56,316 nucleotides of DNA from PNAI01 sp964575715 (GTDB taxonomy: Bacteria; Pseudomonadota; Alphaproteobacteria; Rhizobiales; Xanthobacteraceae), in contig CAZNSG010000090.1 in NCBI GenBank assembly GCA_964575715.1, positions 1 through 56,316 of the forward strand, written 5' to 3'. Below, piece after piece: positions 54,013 through 56,316 of the stretch; positions within the stretch are counted from its first letter, which is position 1; each line of letters opens with the position of its first letter. A program made the position numbers and the translations under genes. The notes beneath the pieces are model-generated. The model did no database searches. It saw only the letters and a program-made list of their open reading frames with translations, and was not told the DNA's origin.

Positions 54013-54414
54013 TTAGGCCGCCTTGATGCCCTGCAGACCATAGGAGGCATCCTTGACTGTAAAGAACACAACGTCGCCGTCCTCGGTCGCCTTGCCGGAA
54101 TGAACCATATTGGACGGAATATAGAGCACAGATCCGGGCTTGACCTCGAATGGTTTGCCTCCGACTTCGCCCTTGAAAGTACCTTCGAGAACGTAAATCC
54201 ACTGCTCGTTGGGATGCGAATGGGGCTCCGCGCCGGTGCCAGCCGGCATTCGCATCAGTCCCACGATCATGCGGTCACCCTCGACGCAGGCGCCATTGGC
54301 GGTGGAATAGTCAGGCCCGCCGAGGATGTGATTGACCTTGGCAAGATCAAATACATGATCGCCTGGACTGGCGCGCTTGGCGCCGGGCGTGCGGGTGGCG
54401 GGTAGACTGGCCAT
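54013..54414 (-). CDS. Small single-domain cupin
   Basis: The 133-residue protein is a one-domain cupin. Motif 1 is EPHSHPNEQWIYVLEG (His65, His67, Gln71 or Glu70) and motif 2 is KPGSVLYIPSNMVHSG (His105), a typical metal site. The function could be a dioxygenase, isomerase or sensor. The ATG at 54414 begins MASLPATRTPGAK; the much longer frame upstream is the antisense reading of the neighbouring plus-strand gene. It precedes tctC by 27 bases and is probably first in the tct-linked operon. Confidence 0.85.
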   Translation of the reverse strand: MASLPATRTPGAKRASPGDHVFDLAKVNHILGGPDYSTANGACVEGDRMIVGLMRMPAGTGAEPHSHPNEQWIYVLEGTFKGEVGGKPFEVKPGSVLYIPSNMVHSGKATEDGDVVFFTVKDASYGLQGIKAA

Positions 54415-54600
54415 GATCGATCTCCCACAAGTGGGCCCTCGGCCGGCGCCTCTCGACATATTCCAGCGGCGGCAGAGTCTTGAGTGGGATTTTGGCACGA
54501 TGGGCAACGTATTGTCACCCGGAGTCCAGGGCGGCATTACGACACTGGGGCAGCAAAACCTCCTGCGGAATTGGTTATGATGCGATAATGGAGGAAGCCA

Positions 54601-55650
54601 ATGTCCTATTTTCTTAGATCCTGGCTGGCTGCGCTGATGGCAATGCCGCTGCTGGTTGGCGGCTTTGGCGCCAGCGCACAAACGCCCGGCGACGCATCCG
54701 TGCTCTACCTCTACAAGGGCGCGGACCGCGAAGCGCGGCTGCTCTCCAAGGCGCGCGAGGAAGGCACGCTCGTGCTTTACACCTCGATGGCGCCATCGGA
54801 ATCCGGGCGGCTCGCGCAAGCCTTCGAGAAAAAATACGGCATCAAGGTACAAATCTGGCGGAACTTGAGCGAAGCCGTGCTGCAGCGTGCGCTCGCCGAA
54901 GCGCGCGCCCGGCGCCACAGCTTCGATGTGGTCGAGACCAACGGACCCGAGGTCGATGCGCTTGCCAAGGAGGGAGTCGTCACAGAATTCTTCAGCCCAC
55001 ATGTTGCCGGTCTGCACCCTTTTGCGGTTCCGGCCCACCGCATGTGGGTGAGCGACCGGGTCAATCTGTTTGTCGTCGGCTACAACACCGCAAAGGTAAG
55101 GCGTGAGGACATTCCCGCAACTTACGAAGGATTTCTCGATCCGAAATGGAAAGGCAAGCTCGCCATCGAAGCGACCGACCAGGAATGGCTCGGCGCGGTG
55201 ATCAAATATTGGGGCGAGCAGCGCGGCATGGATTTTTTTCGCAAGCTCGCCGCGCTTAAGCCAGAGCTGCGCAAGGGTCATGTGCTGCTCGCGCAACTGA
55301 TCGCGGCGGGTGAAATTCCAGTGGGATTGACGGCCTACAGCGGCAATATCGACTCGATCAAGGAAAGAGGCGGGCCGGTCGATTGGGTCGCCGTGGAGCC
55401 GCTGGTCGGGCGCCCGCAGGGCTTGGGCGTGGCGAAGCACGCGCCGCACCCGCACGCGGCGCTGCTGTTCGCCGATTTCGTACTCTCGCCCGAAGGCATG
55501 GAATTGCTCGGCGCCATGGGCCGCGTTCCGACCGGCAAGAGCGTGAAGACACCGCTCGACGGCACAAAATTCGTTCTGCTTGATGTCGCCACCATCAACG
55601 CAGAAAGCGACAAGTGGCAGAAAATATGGAACGAGTTGTTTTTGAAATGA
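54601..55650 (+). CDS. ABC transporter extracellular solute-binding protein (Fe3+/spermidine-type fold)
   Basis: The 349-residue periplasmic protein has a signal peptide ending ASAQT (about residue 27) and the binding-protein type of FbpA/AfuA: EGTLVLYTSMAPSESGRLAQ, KYGIKVQIWRNLSEAVLQRA and PATYEGFLDPKWKGKLAIEA. FbpA-like Tyr ligands cannot be confirmed, so iron is only one possibility. GGAGG lies just before the ATG at 54601. No permease or ATPase gene is next to it, so it is an orphan in this window. It is divergent from the cupin gene. Confidence 0.88.
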   Translation: MSYFLRSWLAALMAMPLLVGGFGASAQTPGDASVLYLYKGADREARLLSKAREEGTLVLYTSMAPSESGRLAQAFEKKYGIKVQIWRNLSEAVLQRALAEARARRHSFDVVETNGPEVDALAKEGVVTEFFSPHVAGLHPFAVPAHRMWVSDRVNLFVVGYNTAKVRREDIPATYEGFLDPKWKGKLAIEATDQEWLGAVIKYWGEQRGMDFFRKLAALKPELRKGHVLLAQLIAAGEIPVGLTAYSGNIDSIKERGGPVDWVAVEPLVGRPQGLGVAKHAPHPHAALLFADFVLSPEGMELLGAMGRVPTGKSVKTPLDGTKFVLLDVATINAESDKWQKIWNELFLK

Positions 55651-55710
55651 TAACGAACTGTTTTTGAGATGACGGGCGGAATGCCTAGTCTGCGGGTGCA
55701 ACAGCCCGCG

Positions 55711-55775
55711 TAGGGTGGGCTGAGCCATAAGCGCGTTCACGCGCGTCGTTGACGCGCTATGGCGAAGCCCACCAT
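55711..55775. repeat. GGGTGGGC/GCCCACC palindrome with 40-base module
   Basis: Outer arms TAGGGTGGGCT and AGCCCACCATA surround a 40-base dyad GCCATAAGCGCGT...ACGCGCTATGGC (55724-55763). The same 40-base module, with three differences, occurs inside the TACCAACGGCG composite at 5284-5323, so different repeat families here share parts. Confidence 0.8.
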
Positions 55776-55923
55776 ATCTTGCGTAGCTCTACTATTTGCA
55801 TTTCCGTGGGTACGGCGCGTTCTGCCTTCGCCCTTCTGGCTGCGGCGGACAAGTCTGCGCCTTTGCCCACGCCGCTCAATCCACGTACTGGAACACCAGC
55901 TGCGAATAGAATATATTTATAAT

Positions 55924-56172
55924 ATGAATATTACGCTTTCACCTGACCAGATAAAGTGGCTCGAAGCCCAGGTTGGCGCCGGGCATTTCAGTTCCGTTGA
56001 CGATGCGCTCGCCGTCGCCGTCGCTGAGCTCATGGCGATCAACTATGACGATCTCGCTTGGGCAAAATCCTATGTGGATGAGGCGCGGGCTGCTGTCGCG
56101 CGCGGCGAAGTCGCCGCCCTTGAAGACGCGCTGACCGATATCGACGCCCACCTCGGTACGCTGAAGCCCTGA
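55924..56172 (+). CDS. ParD-like type II antitoxin
   Basis: The 82-residue protein begins with an antitoxin ribbon-helix-helix segment (MNITLSPDQIKWLEAQVGAG then HFSSVDDALAVAVAELMA), followed by an acidic helix YVDEARAAVARGEVAALEDA typical of ParD partners that bind ParE. The longer upstream frame is not supported. Its TGA overlaps the ATG of a downstream ParE-like start, which is cut short, so the antitoxin is now an orphan. Confidence 0.75.
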   Translation: MNITLSPDQIKWLEAQVGAGHFSSVDDALAVAVAELMAINYDDLAWAKSYVDEARAAVARGEVAALEDALTDIDAHLGTLKP

Positions 56173-56204
56173 TGGCGCGTGTCGTCGTCGGCGAGCTGGC
56201 ATAA
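56172..56204 (+). pseudogene. Truncated parE-like toxin start
   Basis: The ATG overlaps the antitoxin stop as ATGA, the usual parDE arrangement, and encodes MARVVVGELA before a TAA. The first residues resemble the beginning of ParE toxins (MARVxVTxxAxxD). A TACCAACGGCG composite repeat begins eleven bases after the stop. The rest of the toxin gene is absent, so no functional toxin is made from this copy. Confidence 0.5.
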
Positions 56205-56214
56205 CACGACCTCA

Positions 56215-56316
56215 TACCAACGGCGTTAAGTAATGACCGTCATCCTGAGGTGGCCGCGAAGCGGCCCTCGAAGGATGAACGGCCACCGATCTCGGGTTTA
56301 CCCGAGATCGGCATTT
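56215..56316. repeat. TACCAACGGCG-ended composite repeat, copy C (cut by the window end)
   Basis: TACCAACGGCGTTAAGTAAT then GACCGTCATCCTGAGG matches copies A and B. A GGCCGCGAAGCGGCC dyad, CTCGAAGGATGA and the CGATCTCGGGT-TT-ACCCGAGATCG dyad follow. The right end is outside the window. Confidence 0.85.

Noticed and set aside
53224..54405. A 393-codon plus-strand frame across tctC and the cupin
   Set aside because: It is antisense to two well-supported genes and its composition (Arg, His, Gly rich) is that of a shadow frame.
54013..55740. A 575-codon minus-strand frame ending in the cupin
   Set aside because: Only the last 133 codons look like a protein family. The rest is the antisense of the solute-binding-protein gene at 54601-55650, which has a signal peptide and a strong ribosome-binding site.

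Overview
The window looks like a chromosomal piece of an alphaproteobacterium of the order Hyphomicrobiales (Rhizobiales), in the Bradyrhizobium/Pseudolabrys/Xanthobacteraceae neighbourhood. This is inferred from the GC-rich coding style, the sdhCDAB order, an ethylmalonyl-CoA-pathway hydratase, an IalB-type protein, a cpa/tad pilus cluster, several Bug/Tct and NitT-type uptake genes, and many short palindromic intergenic repeats of kinds common in that order. No phage, plasmid, CRISPR or complete insertion sequence was seen.

Layout. 1-6.6 kb: leuB (minus), an EamA exporter, a sulfite-oxidase-family molybdoenzyme with a partner cytochrome b, mesaconyl-CoA hydratase, and a LysR regulator divergent from sdh. 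6.6-10.1 kb: sdhCDAB, complex II of the TCA cycle. 10.1-16 kb: argG, a PAP2 phosphatase, a small membrane protein, rlmN, an IalB-like protein and a pterin dehydratase. 16-25 kb: a site-2 protease with CBS domains, a membrane-anchored TAXI-type protein, typA, a GNAT enzyme, a yggT-DUF167-folD operon, tRNA-Ala(CGC) and an MFS exporter. 25-30 kb: a glutamine amidotransferase, an SDR/TerB pair, an alpha/beta hydrolase and an O-antigen ligase/polymerase. 30.8-38.9 kb: a tad/cpa pilus operon on the minus strand, cpaB-cpaC-small lipoprotein-cpaE-cpaF-tadB-tadC-TPR lipoprotein, with no pilin or prepilin peptidase in the window. 39.4-43.6 kb: an AhpD-like protein followed by a complete NitT/TauT-type ABC importer. 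43.6-48.9 kb: an M24-fold protein that has lost most metal ligands, a RidA-family protein with a histidine-rich loop, and a 1137-residue MFS-acyltransferase-acyl-ACP ligase fusion. 49-54.4 kb: a tripartite tricarboxylate transporter (tctA, tctB, tctC) interleaved with a CocE/NonD hydrolase and led by a cupin. 54.6-56.3 kb: an orphan periplasmic binding protein and a ParD-type antitoxin whose toxin partner is cut to a stub.

The most distinctive feature is the repeat landscape. At least six families of palindromic elements occupy the intergenic DNA. Several lie exactly on stop codons: EamA, MsrP, SdhA and the GNAT gene end inside or against one family, and sdhB and argG both end on the TAA that begins the terminal TAATACCAAC of another. 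One larger double-hairpin element occurs in two almost identical copies 22 kb apart. Small sequence remnants of a second tctC, of an ABC_sub_bind protein and of a parE toxin lie beside or near repeats and suggest repeated local decay and insertion.
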